Assembly: GCA_947683425.1 (NCBI GenBank)
Contig: CANTUQ010000043.1
Span: forward strand, 9,929,501-9,993,500
Source: Excoecaria cochinchinensis
Taxonomy: Eukaryota; Streptophyta; Magnoliopsida; Malpighiales; Euphorbiaceae
Length of the DNA stretch: 64,000 bases
Reading direction: 5' to 3'
Shown here piece by piece: positions 26,021 through 37,311 of this stretch (within the stretch, counting starts at the first letter, position 1; each line of letters starts with the position of its first letter). The notes beneath the pieces are model-generated. The model saw nothing but the letters and a program-made list of their open reading frames with translations, had not been told where the DNA came from and did no database searches. A program made the position numbers and the translations under genes.

Positions 26021-27212
26021 AGTCTGTCGCAAGTGTGACATGGGTCGCGAGCGCGACACTTCTGAATGTTTGAAATGACTTCTTAAATGATTAAAATTGC
26101 TATAGAAATATGTACGAATGATGAATGAACATGTATATGAGAATAATCTTTATAATATGCATGTGATTATATATATATATATATATGCCATGGTGTATAA
26201 ATTGTGAAGCGAGCCATAGTGCAAATGAGCAATGTGATGATGTTTATTGAATGCTTCAATAATGATATATTTTCTATATCAATGTGAATAAACCGGACTA
26301 ATAATTTCGCCTACGAGTCAAGTAGTGGATAGTTAGGCATGCCTATAGGGTCTAAGTGCTATAGCCAAAAGTGTTTGTTTCCTCTAGAATCCCAATGCGT
26401 ATTGAATCTTCTGGATTCTTAAAGTGTATATTATATCTCTTATTGATTATTTCTGTACCTTTGGGTGCTGATGCAAAAGTGTGTATCTTCGGATACAAAT
26501 GCGATTACTGTACTCTTGAGTACTGATGCGATACCCGTTATCCGCGTCTTTGAATTGCAGGCAAGGCTTTAATAATAAAATAAGCTATATTGTGCAAGTG
26601 AATGCCATCTGATATGATATTGTTAATGTGATGCGTTATTAAACTCATATGTATTAATATGACAACTGTATATGGTATGCTGATATGTTTTATGAGTATT
26701 AATAGCATACTCAATCATATGAATGCAAGCATGTTAGAAATAAAGCATGGATGTAAACCATGTAATGATATTATTTACCCTATTCTGATTTATTTACATA
26801 TATACCTATATATTGTGAGCATTGTTATTATTTCTCCGCTAAGCGTTATCGCTTAGCACGGTTTTGAATCCGTGTAGGTTTTGAAGCGAAGTGATTGGAA
26901 GGACGGTCATGTATTTTGGTTGATAACACATTAGGATTCGATCCCTAGTGTAGGTTTTGTTATTTTGTATTAGTATATGTAATTAATGATTTCGAGCATG
27001 TAAGATTTATAACAATACTTGGTATATGTAATGTAATCTAACATGAGGTATGAGATGATGTATGCGTAGTGAATGTCTTCCGCTGCATGTAAATGAAATT
27101 AATTGGCTTAGAGTTGTGTATGATAATGAAATGGTATGTGATGTGTGTCGTGACAACCATTCTTAACTACTGCAGGGAAGCTATGCGAGTGGATGGGAAT
27201 GGGGGTGTTACT
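26021..27212 (+). repeat. E2 5' LTR, 3' portion
   Basis: Ends GGGGGTGTTACT just before the PBS. Carries a (TA)n run, the ggatagttaggcatgcc segment shared with E1 (inverted), stem-loops TGTATC/GATACA with a TTCG loop (26482-26497) and GTACTC/GAGTAC (26510-26523), and GCTAAGCG/CGCTTAGC at 26838-26857. The true 5' end is not recognisable. Confidence 0.65.
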
Positions 27213-27217
27213 AGTTG

Positions 27218-27230
27218 TGGTATCAGAGCA
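27218..27230 (+). other. E2 primer binding site (initiator Met tRNA)
   Basis: TGGTATCAGAGCA, complementary to the 3' end of initiator Met tRNA, about six bases after the LTR end and 90 bases before the gag ATG. The bases after GAGC have diverged from the usual CAGG. Confidence 0.85.
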
Positions 27231-27320
27231 TAGGTTTAGTCATTTTTGGGCATAGTATAGACTAGGATGCATATAGATGTGTTGACTTAATACGAACGTC
27301 CTTATTTATGTCTCAGATCG

Positions 27321-28440
27321 ATGGATCCTTCTCAAAATGCTAGAGAAGAGACCGCGAAAAGTGTGAACACTAGAGATGTTAAAGTGTCTGAGTCTGGATA
27401 GTCGGCACCAGTAAGTGCGGGACGTGATGTGCCCATGGTTCCTTTGGAAGCTTTACTCAAAATGTTGCAAGACATGGCGAGGGTGCTTGATCAAGTGACA
27501 GCACCGAAGGCTCCATTGGAATCTTTGAGGAAGCATGGGGCAGAAGAGTTCTACGAAACTAGTTTGGATGAATCAGTTAAGGCTTAGTATTGGATTCAGA
27601 AGATTCAGAGAGTATTGGATGAGATAAAATGCCCTACTGATCAAAAAGTTGAATGTGTGGTGTCATCGCTTTAAGGATCTACCTATGATTGTTGGAAATT
27701 GGTACTTAGGCATCCGGCACTTCCGAACCCTATTACTTGGGAATTCTTTGTACAGGAGTTCTGAAATAAGTACATTACAACGGCCTATCAGAAAGCTAAT
27801 TGGAAGTAGTTTTTGAATTTGAGGCAGAGAGCTATGTTAGTAGCCGAATACAAGAAAGAGTTCTGTAGGTTGAGTATGTATGCATATGTGGGAGTGCTTA
27901 CAGAGGAGTTTAGATGTCAGCAATTCCAGGATGGATTGATTGAGCAAATCAAGGCATTGCTGATCTCAATGACCACATCTCAGACTGTGAGTTACTATCA
28001 GATAGTACAGGCAGCCATGAGAGCTAAAAGATCACTTGAGATTCAAAGAGAGCAAATGCAAAGGAGAAATCCTAGCCGAGGTGGGGCACATTCGAGTAAA
28101 AGATCAAGAGATTCTTCTGCAGCACCTCCAGCTGAATCAGCTAGCAGTCCAGCTACTAGAGGCAGAAGGCAGGGATCTTTCTATGCATCTGGTACTGGTA
28201 GGGGTGCATCTGGTAATAGGAGCGAAGTGCCTGAATGTCCTCATTGCTGTAAGAGGCATAGAGGGGATTGTTAGAAGTTGACTGGGGCTTGCTTCAGATG
28301 TGGTAGTACATAGCACTATCTAGCTAATTGTCCTAAGGCTTATGAGGCAACGGGAGATTAGCAAGAAGCTAGTAGAGGTGGGTCGAACTTACCTCCAGTT
28401 AATTGAGGAAGAGGTAGAGGATGTGGCAGAGGTGGCCAGT
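27321..28440 (+). pseudogene. gag: E2 gag with CCHC knuckle, broken
   Basis: Gag capsid/nucleocapsid. The ATG at 27321 follows the PBS at the usual distance. The open part 27813-28274 matches E1 Gag (EYKKEFCRLS, RRNPSRGG). A C-x2-C-x4-H-x4-C zinc knuckle lies at about 28290-28335 (CFRCGS... HYLANC), with an in-frame stop inside it. About nine premature stops (mostly TAG, some TGA and TAA) occur at positions usually Gln, Trp or Arg in the family. A Gly/Arg-rich tail follows to 28440. Not expected to yield protein. Confidence 0.85.
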
Positions 28441-28454
28441 CCAGAGGGGGAACA

Positions 28455-30790
28455 ATGTCAGAATTAGTGGATAGACCTCCTACAGTACCAGTAAGAGCTT
28501 ATGCAATGAGAGCTCGAGAGGAGCAGGATGCGCTAGAGGTCATTACGGGTACATTTCTACTCTTTAATAAAGAAATGTTTGCATTGATTAACCCTGGGTC
28601 TACGCATTCTTATGTCGTATATTCTAAGAAATTATGTGATAAGATGTTTGTTGTTGAGCATCTAGATTATAATATATGTGTGACTAGCCCTTTGGGAAGT
28701 AGTGTGAATAGGAACAAAGTATTTAGAGATTGCCCTTTAATGGTTCAAGACTATGTGTTCCCTATAGATTTGATTGAGTTGCCTTTTGACGAGTTTGATT
28801 TGATATTGAGCATGGATTGGTTGAGTAGGCACCGAGCTGTAGTCAACTGTAGGAAGAAAATAGTTGTCCTTAGTAGTGCAGAAAAGTCTAAAGTGATTGT
28901 GAGATGTGTGTATTCTAATCCACTAGTAGATGTGATTTCTGCTATACAAGCTTTTCTGTGTTTGAGGAACGGATGTAAGGCTTACTTAGCCCTTGTGTTG
29001 GATTCAAAGAGAGAACAAGTAAAAATTCAGGATATTTTGGTAGTGATAGAATTTCCTGATGTTTTTCCTGAAGAGTTAGCTGGTGTACCGCCAATAAGAG
29101 AAGTAGAGTTATCAATTGATATTGTACCTAGTACAGCACCTATGTCTAAGGCACCCTATCGGATGGCTCCTACTGAGTTGAAGGAATTGAAGACTCAGTT
29201 ACAAGAATTGTTGGATAGGGGTTTCATAAGACCTAGTGTGTCCCCTTAGGGAGCACCGGTGCTATTTGTAAAGAAGAAAGATGGGTCTATGAGGATATGT
29301 ATTGATTATAGACAGCTGAATAAAGTGACCGTGAAGAATAGATATCCTCTACCAAGGATTGAGGATTTATTTGACCAGTTGAAGGGAGCTGGTGTGTTTT
29401 CTAAATTGATCTAAGGTCTGGGTATTGTTAGTTGCAAGTGAAAAAGGAAAATGTACTGAAGACCGCATTTAGGACTCGATATGGACATTATGGATTTCTT
29501 GTAATGCCATCCAGGTTGACAAATGCGCCTGCTGCATTCATGGATTTGATAAATAGGGTGTTTAGGCCATTTTTGGATCAGTTTGTGGTCGTGTTTATTG
29601 ATGATATTTTGGAATATTAGAAAAATGAGGAGGAGTATGAACAGTATTTGAGAACTGTGCTTCGACCTTTGAGGGAGCATCAGTTATTTATGAAGCTAAG
29701 TAAGTGTGAATTTTTGTTGAAATAAGTGTCTTTTCTGGGTCTCTTTGTTTCTTCTGAGGGTGTTAAGGTGGATCCAGCCAAGAATGAAGCTATGGTAAAT
29801 TGGAAATAACCTAAGAATGTGCCTGAGGTACGAATTTTCTTGGGATTAGCGGGGTATTACCGTCGCTTTGTGAAGGGATTCTCAGTGATTGCTTCTTCGC
29901 TTACTAAGTTGCTTTGTAAGGGAGTTAAGTTTGACATGTCTGATAAGTGCCAAGCCAGTTTTGAATAGTTGAAGAGAATGTTAGTTGAGGCACCAATCTT
30001 GACTCAACCTATTTCGGGTAAGGAGTATGCTTTATATAGCGATGCCTCCCGAGTTGGAATGGGATGTGTGTTGATGCAAGATGAGAAAGTGGTGGCTTAT
30101 GCTTCTAGGCAACTGAAGCCGCATAAGCAGAATTACCTGACTCATAATTTATAATTAGCGGCAGTAGTGTTACCTTAAAGATTTAGCGGCATTACTTGTA
30201 TGGTGAAAAGTGTAAGATCTTTACTGACCATAAGAGTCTCAAGTATCTACTTACTCAAAAAGAGTTGAACTGGAGACAAAGAAGGTGGTTGGAATTGTTT
30301 AAAGATTATGATTGTATTGTGGATTACCATCTGAGTAAGGCCAATGTGGTAGCGGACGCTTTGAGTAGGAAGTCCGTTTTAACCTTGTTATTACAAAGAG
30401 TTAAGTGGAGATTTGATTCAGATGGTGCTTTAGTGGCGTAGTTGAAAGTAAGGCCAGTTTTAAAGGTTGAGTTAGTGAATGCACATAAAAGTGATCCCAA
30501 GTTGTAGTAGATTCTACAGTCAATTAGAAATGGGGACGAGACTGACTATTCAGTGAGCAAATAGGGTGTTTTGTGCTATCGAGGTCGATTATGTGTGGCT
30601 AATGATAAAGAGCTGAGGAAGAGGTTGTTACATGAAGCGCATAATACGGTTTTCACTATGCATCCAGGCGGTAATAAGATGTATCAAGAGTTAAAGCAGT
30701 TCTATTGATGGCCTAGTATGAAATGGGATGTTGTAGATTATGTTTCTAAATGTTTAACCTGTCAGCAAGTGAAAGTGGAACATGAGGTTC
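28455..30790 (+). pseudogene. pol: E2 pol, part 1: protease, RT, RNase H, integrase N-terminus
   Basis: Aspartic protease: the active-site loop reads INPGSTHS (about 28578), with Asn where the catalytic Asp is expected. RT: FVKKKDGSMRICIDYRQLN at about 29264, AFRTRYGHYGF at 29465, and catalytic FIDD at about 29596. RNase H: YSDASRVGMG near 30035, FTDHKSLKYL near 30219, ADALSRK near 30355. The integrase HHCC finger (HEAHN... CLTCQQ) is at 30630-30770. At least a dozen premature stops and single-base losses near 29405 and 30170 break the frame. The reading is cut at 30790 by the CACTA insertion and resumes at 59872. Confidence 0.85.
30788..30790. repeat. Target duplication of CACTA element (TTC)
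   Basis: TTC at 30788-30790 and again at 59869-59871 flank the element. Three bases is the duplication length of CACTA (En/Spm) transposons, and removing the insert plus one TTC rejoins E2 integrase in frame. Confidence 0.9.
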
Positions 30791-30975
30791 CACTATAAGA
30801 AAATTAGGTTTTAACAACCAAAATTTAGCGAAGGGATAAAAATCCGGTCGTAAAAAGACGCAAGCAACGAAGGAAATTATTTTCGATCGTTAAAACTCAA
30901 ATTTTATTATTATTTAACGAGGGGTTTAATTCCGGTCGTTAAAAGACTCAAAATCCAGTCGTTATTGCTTTAAAA
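30791..30975. repeat. CACTA left terminus and subterminal repeats
   Basis: The inverted repeat is followed by alternating forms of ATCCGGTCGTAAAA and AACGAAGG. In En/Spm such subterminal words bind the element-encoded TNPA-like protein. Confidence 0.8.
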
Positions 30976-31029
30976 CAAAATGGCTCCAAACTATTTACTT
31001 CCAAAAATAACCTAAAATCACAAAATACA

Positions 31030-31440
31030 TTTTCCCATCTGCTTCTTCAACTTTCCATGCCTCTCCCTCGCATTGCCCCCTCCATCTCGTGTCCCCTCCT
31101 CCGTGACCCACCAAGTGCCGGAACCGGTATCCCTCCTCACCCCACTGCCGCTAGCTCCCTTGCCGCCGCTTGCCCCTAGCCTGCTGTCACAGATCCGATC
31201 TCACCGCTTCCGCTACCTCGCGTGCCGTCTCCCTCATGATCTCAGCTCGCCGTTGTCACCCATCATAGCTCACCTCTCACCGCCGTCGCCGCTGCTTGCC
31301 CCTCGGCTCTTGCTCACCGGTGACTCTGCCCTCTCTCACACCGATCAGTGTTCTCCATCTTTCTGTCTTAAGTTTTATTTCTGTCTTAAGTGTTGTCCAT
31401 CTTACTTATGAATTTAAATTGACAATTCTTGTTCACACGT
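31030..31440 (+). other. CT-rich segment in CACTA interior
   Basis: GC-richer, pyrimidine-rich stretch between the left subterminal repeats and the S7-like exons. It translates as a Pro/Ser/Leu-rich 112-residue frame (31073-31411) without a recognised domain. Base composition unlike its surroundings suggests captured 5' UTR or first-exon material; I do not call it a gene. Confidence 0.4.
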
Positions 31441-31480
31441 TGACTCTGAGCTCTTGCTGTTACTTGCTAGATTTTCCAAG

Positions 31481-31713
31481 ATGTACACTATATGGAATAA
31501 GATCCAAAAAGACAAGGATGTTGAAGCCACAGAATTTGAAGAATCTGTTGCTCAGGTTGGTTTGCCATTGTAATTTTCAATTAGCATGCCTCATGATCTG
31601 AAGCATTTTAGTGCATTGAAGTAAAAGTTTGTGCTATGGAGGCAATTTTTGATCTTGAGAATACCAATCAAGAGCTAAAAAGCTATTTAAAAGATTTGTT
31701 CATCAATTCAGTA
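31481..31713 (+). pseudogene. Captured 40S ribosomal protein S7 (eS7) exons
   Basis: Exon at 31481-31555 starts with ATG and encodes KIQKDKDVE...EFEESVAQ. After an 86-bp intron with GT...AG ends (31556-31641) a second exon (31642 to about 31713) encodes AIFDLENTNQELKSYLKDLF. This is the N-terminus of plant eS7, a small-subunit ribosomal protein, with its intron kept. Only about 49 of roughly 190 residues remain and the next exons are absent. Presence of the intron points to capture at the DNA level, not via mRNA. It lies inside the CACTA element, upstream of T2. Confidence 0.8.
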
Positions 31714-32209
31714 GTGTATGTTTTATAATTGCATTTATTATTTATTTTCTACATTGCGTTAACTTATTTTGCTTCAATTTATCCAGATTCATGCTTTATT
31801 ATTGAATGTTCATTTGTTGCCTCTCTAATTGAGTTGATGGATGGTTATTCTGATATCTTATGGTGTTGGGAGATTTGCTTCATTGAACTACTTAAATTGA
31901 AGCCGTGGAATGTGAATATACTTAACCTAAAGATTCAATTTGCTTAACTCATTATAAGGTGCTATTGTAGGTGATGGAAATTTTATATTATGGACTTGCT
32001 AGAGTGGCTGACCAAATGATCATGTTTGTTATTGTCCCTACTATAAATTGTGCATCTTCTATTTCATTTGTAGAAGATACTGAAAAAGTCTCAAATAGAG
32101 TTAAAATTTCGTAACAGATTAAAATCTTCCATAGGTCTCATTCACACTTTGTATATGGTTGTAATGCTAACTGCTGCTTTTGCGGCCATTATTTTTCTCC
32201 AATTGTTAG

Positions 32210-32358
32210 ATGGAGGCTGTTGATGGTGATAGTATATATTCAGGGATCCATTAAATTTTTGAACGTTTATGCTTCCAAAATGAGTCTTGGATTCGGTATT
32301 TTGGGAGACTAACATGGCCAAGGTTATTTGAGTTGATTATTGCTAACTTCCTCTCTAA
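32210..32358 (+). pseudogene. Captured exon-like segment, source unidentified
   Basis: After an acceptor-like ttgttag the frame runs from MEAVDGDSIY through ESWIRYFGRLTWPRLFELI to FLSK, and then meets a donor-like GTATGT at 32359. One TAA interrupts it near the middle. The amino-acid pattern (Trp, Phe, Leu-rich, helical) and flanking splice-like signals look like a real exon from a host gene, but I do not recognise the protein. Confidence 0.5.
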
Positions 32359-32587
32359 GGTATGTTAGAGTCTCCAAGCTTTCATATTATGGTTTTTGGA
32401 TGCTTGATGTAGCTTTTAGACCCGACACTGGTTTATTAATATTAGCTGTTGAACTATAATGATATATGGATACAATTTTCAAGGTTTTCATTGATTTTCA
32501 CATTTATTTAACCAATTGGAAATTGATGAAACCAGCTCTTACGTTTCTTCATATTTGTCTATACTAGGAATGACAAACAAATAGAAT

Positions 32588-32592
32588 GCCTG
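32588..32592. repeat. Target duplication of T2 (GCCTG)
   Basis: GCCTG at 32588-32592 and 56163-56167, directly outside the TGTAGACA and GTCACA ends of T2. Five bases is the standard for Ty3/gypsy integration. Confidence 0.92.
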
Positions 32593-33036
32593 TGTAGACA
32601 CCGGGTCCCGAGTCGGTCCAAGATCAGGATTACCCGATGATGTAAATAAAGACTAATTCACGAGCAAGAAAATAGGAATCGATCATCTCTTTGTCAAATT
32701 CTCTTATTTTCCTCAAAATCCTTTTAAAGTGTCTATTCTTATTTTTATTTTATTTTCATTTGTATTTTTATTTTTATCCATATTTTTGTATTTCATTTTA
32801 TTATATTTTCTAAAATAAAAAATTAAAAAAAAAATTTGCGAGCATCGGGCGCACCTGCGGTAGCGTGCAGGTGCTGCACCCAGCGCTCGGTGGCCTGCGC
32901 ACCGCGGGCTGCGCAGCGCCCGCTGCGTGCGCAAGGGTGACACGAGCTAAAGCGCGCGGCTGCGCGTCGCTATTGCGGGCACCGTGCGCAGCATGCTGCG
33001 TGCCAATCTCGCCCGTGTCGGCGAGATTGCTCGCCC
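32593..33036 (+). repeat. T2 5' LTR remnant
   Basis: Matches the first 430 or so bases of the T2 3' LTR (53291 on), including the GC-rich island beginning after aaatttgcgagc. Similarity stops near 33026-33036, where gag-like sequence begins directly. The rest of the LTR, PBS and leader are deleted. Confidence 0.8.
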
Positions 33037-33281
33037 CATCGGTTCAGGAGTCAGATACAGAAAGCAGTAAGACTTCATCTTCAGCGGCATCCAGTATGGC
33101 TGATATTTCCAGAGAGTCAGATGCATTGGTCGCCGAAGAAGTGGGTAAGAGATTGGAGTAATTTGAGAATAGAATGCTGACAATGATGGGGAATTTAACC
33201 ACTATGATGACACAGTCTGCAGGGCAACCGTCAGCCGCTCCCACAATGACACAACTTCCTCGACAGCCACCAGTTGCTCCT
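33037..33281 (+). pseudogene. gag: T2 gag, N-terminal part
   Basis: Encodes VQESDTESS, MADISRESDALVAEEVGKR and MLTMMGNLTTMM, the N-terminus of the Tat Gag also seen in T3 (SNESDATRAIITEEVGKRM at 43605). One TAA at 33159-33161. Reading is cut at 33281 by T3 and continues in frame at 46896 when T3 and one CTCCT are removed. The upstream start lies in deleted sequence. Confidence 0.8.
33277..33281. repeat. Target duplication of T3 (CTCCT)
   Basis: CTCCT at 33277-33281 and 46891-46895, directly outside both LTR ends. Confidence 0.93.
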
Positions 33282-35662
33282 TGTGATGCGCGCCGGATCC
33301 CCGCGGCCGCCCATGGGACCGCCCGCTTGAGGGCGATCGGGGCATTTGTGGGTCCGTTGATAGCTTGCAATAAATCGCAAGTGCATCTATGTTGGGCAAC
33401 AGGGAGGTTTCATGGAGTCGCCACCCAATAGAACATTGGGAAAGTTACTCTCGCCTCGGAGAGCCTAAGACTGCGCGTTGTATCCATTTTGGGCCAACCA
33501 GAGGGGTGTTGGAAGGTAAACCTCTCGCCCTAAGGAGCCTAGGATTAGCGCTAAAGTCTCGTGGCACAAAAAGGTGTCTTGGAGGGTAGACCTCTAGCCT
33601 CTTTGAGCCCAAAGACCAGAGCTGGGTCCGGGATTTCTCATCTATTTCTACCTCGATTAATTTATGATCAAATTTTAATTATCATTAATTCGCTCTCTCT
33701 CCACACGATGCAATTTTAATTTAAAAGCGCAAATATTCACATTGAACGCGATAGGATAAACATATCAAAAATAACATCAAAGGTAAATTACAATAATACC
33801 AGGAGCGGAATACAACTCCCATTTAAAAGTGCAAACATACATAAAACCGGGGAATTTATTAATTATGAGGACTTTGGTCCCCGTATGCACAATTAAAGAA
33901 AATATTTTGGATGTGATAATTTTATTTGGGATGAAAACTAGGACATTGGTCCCATTTTATTATGAAAAATCTAAATTAATTTAGTAAAACTATTTTTGTG
34001 ATTTTTATTTAGGTGCGCATAAGAAAACATTTTATTCAATGAATATATACAAGGAAATTAAAATAAAATGAAAATTAAAAATGTATAAAGAAAATACCAA
34101 ACCCCGCAACTCCTCCTTCACGTGCATGGGTGCTCAAATGAGAATAAAACAATGATTTGCAACAAAAAATAAAAATAAAAGAAATTAATGTTAGTGATTA
34201 AGCCAACGAAATAATATGACATAAAAGATAATATGTACAATGACCATATAACATGCATAAGATACTATAACATGCATAAAAATAATTATGATGCAATTTA
34301 ACATGCATAAAATGAGATAACATCATGGCAAATGCAATTTATTAATAATAAAGGTTAACATGCATGAAAAATTAATGAGAATCAATTTTATTACTCATAA
34401 AATGTGCATGAATGTGTAACATAAGAACAATAAAACTTAACATGCATAATAAAGTTTAAAGTAATATCTATCATAAAGGCATAAGAAAATAAATTTGAAA
34501 TTTAACATACATGCAAAATATGAATAATAACATTAATGATAATAATGATACTAGCACCTAATGATAACAATAAACCAGTCTAATAAAAACTTTAATGATA
34601 TTTAACACATGCAAACATAATAATAATCATGATATAACATAAAGAAATCAAAGGTATTGACAAACTAGATTAAACATGCATAATAACATAGACAAAAAAT
34701 AATTTGACATGAAAATAATATAATAAAATTTAAAAGAATTTACTTGTTAAAGATAAAAATAAGAAGAAGAATATGGAGACTAAGAGAATTTACATGTTTA
34801 ATGTGTTAATTGGAAGCAAAAATAAATGAAATTAACAAGAGAATTAATGAGTAAAACCAAGAATAATTACCCTCAAATTCAGTTTTGAAGAATTGAAGGT
34901 AGAAGTCTTGAATTCCTTGTCTCTTCCTTGTGAAAATGCTTGGAAAATGCTTGGAAGCTTGAAGAAAAACTCTAAAAAACAAGTATCTAAAGATTTATTT
35001 TTTTCTCTAAGAAAAAACCCAAAAAAAATTCAGTTTTTTGCTCTAAAATGTTCTTAATCCGTTTCCCCTCTGTTTCTGAATTTTTTCTAGTGTTTTAACC
35101 CTCAAAAACTACCCAAAAACCACCCAAAACCGTCCAAAAACCATTAAAAATCGAGTGGGGGTCGAAAATGGGCGAAGTGGGGGCGAAATCGGTGCCTTAA
35201 CGCCGAAAATCGGCGTCAAACGTGCGCCTCGCGCACGTTTCCGCGCTGATGCACGGAGTCTCCGCGCACGACGTGCGCGGAGCGAGCGACGCCCAGGGCG
35301 TCGGCCGCGCGGAGCGCACGCTCCGCGCACGGAAATTCGCGACGACCCTTGGCCGTCGCCTTTCCGTCGCGATTATTTTCCCCTATTTTCCACTTTTTCT
35401 ATTTTTTTCATTTTTTAATCATTTTTTCACCCTTTTTTTTTTTAATTTTTTATATAAAATACCCTCAACCTAAAACACCCTTTTTCTTCTTCAAAATAAT
35501 TTTAAAAAATATTTTTAAAATATTTTTAAAATACACTTTTTACTCACCGAAAAGATAAGGAAAATCACTTCTGAGCTCTAATCTTTTTGCCTATAAGCCG
35601 GCATAGCTAAATTTCATCATCGGGTAATCCTGATCAAGGCTACTCGGGACCCGGTGTCTACA
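33282..35662 (-). repeat. T3 3' LTR (2.38 kb)
   Basis: Plus strand TGTGATGCGCGCCGGATC to ACCCGGTGTCTACA. Stem-loop CCCAAT/ATTGGG at 33424-33440, palindromes near 33880 and 33935, GC island 35155-35345 with hairpins AAACGTGCGC/GCGCACGTTT and GCGCGGAGCG/CGCTCCGCGC. Confidence 0.92.
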
Positions 35663-35681
35663 GTTGCCCCCAATTTTGGGG
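35663..35681 (-). other. T3 polypurine tract
   Basis: Minus strand CCCCAAAATTGGGGGCAAC next to the 3' LTR, the plus-strand primer site. Confidence 0.8.
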
Positions 35682-35779
35682 AGGCTAGTGCATGGGTGCC
35701 TAGGTGAGCCAAAATTCAGGAAAAGGAAAGAAACGCGTACCTGAAGCGGCGATCTTCCTGCTTGATGATGGTAGCTGTT

Positions 35780-36190
35780 GCTGTCTTTTGGTTGTAACTG
35801 GTAATGCCATGGTCGTGCTAACCTCTTGTTGATAGTACCGCCATCGTGCTAACCTCTGTGAATTGTATTGCCGTGGTCGTGCTAACCTCTTGTGGGTAGT
35901 GCCGTCATCGTGCTAACCTCTGTGAATTGTATTGCCGTGGTCGTGCTAACCTCTTGTGGGTAGTACCGCCATCGTGCTAACCTCTGTGAATTGTATTGCC
36001 GTGGTCGTGCTAACCTCTTGTGGGTAGTGCTGCCATCGTGCTAACTGTTGTGAGTAGTATTGTCGTGGTCGTGCTAACCTCTTGTGGGTAGTGCCGCCAT
36101 CGTGCTAACTGTTGTGAATTGGTAGTGCCGTGGTCGTGCTAACCTCTTGTGAGTAGTGCCGCCATCGTGCTAGCCTCTGTGAATGTTTGA
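35780..36190. repeat. 64-bp tandem array in T3 3' UTR
   Basis: Units start at the GTGGTCGTGCTAACCTCTTG word at 35873, 35937, 36001, 36065 and 36130. Each 64-bp unit is two diverged 32-bp halves sharing CGTGCTAACCTCT. Confidence 0.92.
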
Positions 36191-37311
36191 GCTGTGCTCC
36201 TTTAGATGCTTGGACTGGTGTCGTCACTCGGCTTTTGTTGGTGTTCCCCGCCGATTTCTCCTGCAAGATTGTATGCATAGGAATATACAAGAAACCACGT
36301 GTGCATGATATGGAATGCAAATGCTTGCAAAAATGTATAGATTGTGCCCTAGGTGGTCCAAGGTTTGCTGAGGTTGTAGCTTGTTTGCTCTACAATGCCC
36401 CCTGAATCCTGAGGATCGTCGACAAGTTTTCTGAAAGAGACGTCCGGTGTACATCCTTTGCCCCCTGGTCAATCACTTACCCGAGATTCTGTTTCATGTT
36501 CTGTGTTGTATGTTATATGATTGAAAGAAGATCATCCGAAATAACGTCGCCCTATTGCTCCAGGCATTGAACGTCATTGTTTTAAAGGTAGTGTGTCCCT
36601 TGTGGATTTTCACACTAGCTTTTCTTTGCGGGAAATGCATCCCTTAGGGGATTTTCACACAACCCTTTGCCTAATTTTTGCCTGGAATGGACCCAACCCA
36701 ATCCAGCGGCTTTTGTTTATTTTATTTTTTTTTGTAGGGCAGACTGCCTGTTTCCAGGTTTTCACCCTGCCCTTTGGCCTAACTTTTGTTTAGAGAGCCA
36801 GTTACGGTTTTCATCTCTAACGGCCTTCTCTTTTTTTTTTGTTTTTTTTTATTATTTTTTTTAGAGAAAGTTATCACTAAAGCTTCTGTTAAGAGCAAAA
36901 AAAAAAACACATATCCAATGAAGGGACTGAGCAATAATCATTAGATGAACAATTGGTATATTTCTTTTTTTTTAAGACATAACTGAAAGAACAATGAAAA
37001 TATATTCTTTTATTCATTGTGAAATTGTGTACATTTCTATATGATTTCATCATACATGATTTTCATTTGACAAGAATTCAAAAGCATATGACTACACCTA
37101 ATCTCGGAGTGGATTTTGTCAGCCTCAAACTCCTGTTATCAATCGGCCCTCTCGGGTTTTCTCGATTGAACATTTTCTCTTGGCCCTTAATTTTTGCCCA
37201 GGATGCCTTTTTTCGGTTTTCACCCTGGCAGGGCGCCCAATTTTAGCAAGGCCGCCTCTTTTCGGTTTTCGACCCGCGGGGCATTTATTCTCTTCTTTTT
37301 ATTTTTTGTCT
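36191..37311 (-). other. T3 3' UTR
   Basis: Non-coding tail between pol stop and tandem array. Collinear with T1 and T2. The repeated gttttcaccctg phrase at about 36765 and 37215 is shared with both; small frames here are shadows. Confidence 0.7.

Noticed and set aside
31073..31411. 112-residue Pro/Leu/Ser-rich frame as a gene
   Set aside because: Low-complexity CT-rich sequence without a domain or splice support. Kept only as a composition note.
31481..31713. Functional eS7 gene
   Set aside because: Only the first two coding exons exist, inside a transposon, with no downstream exons before T2.
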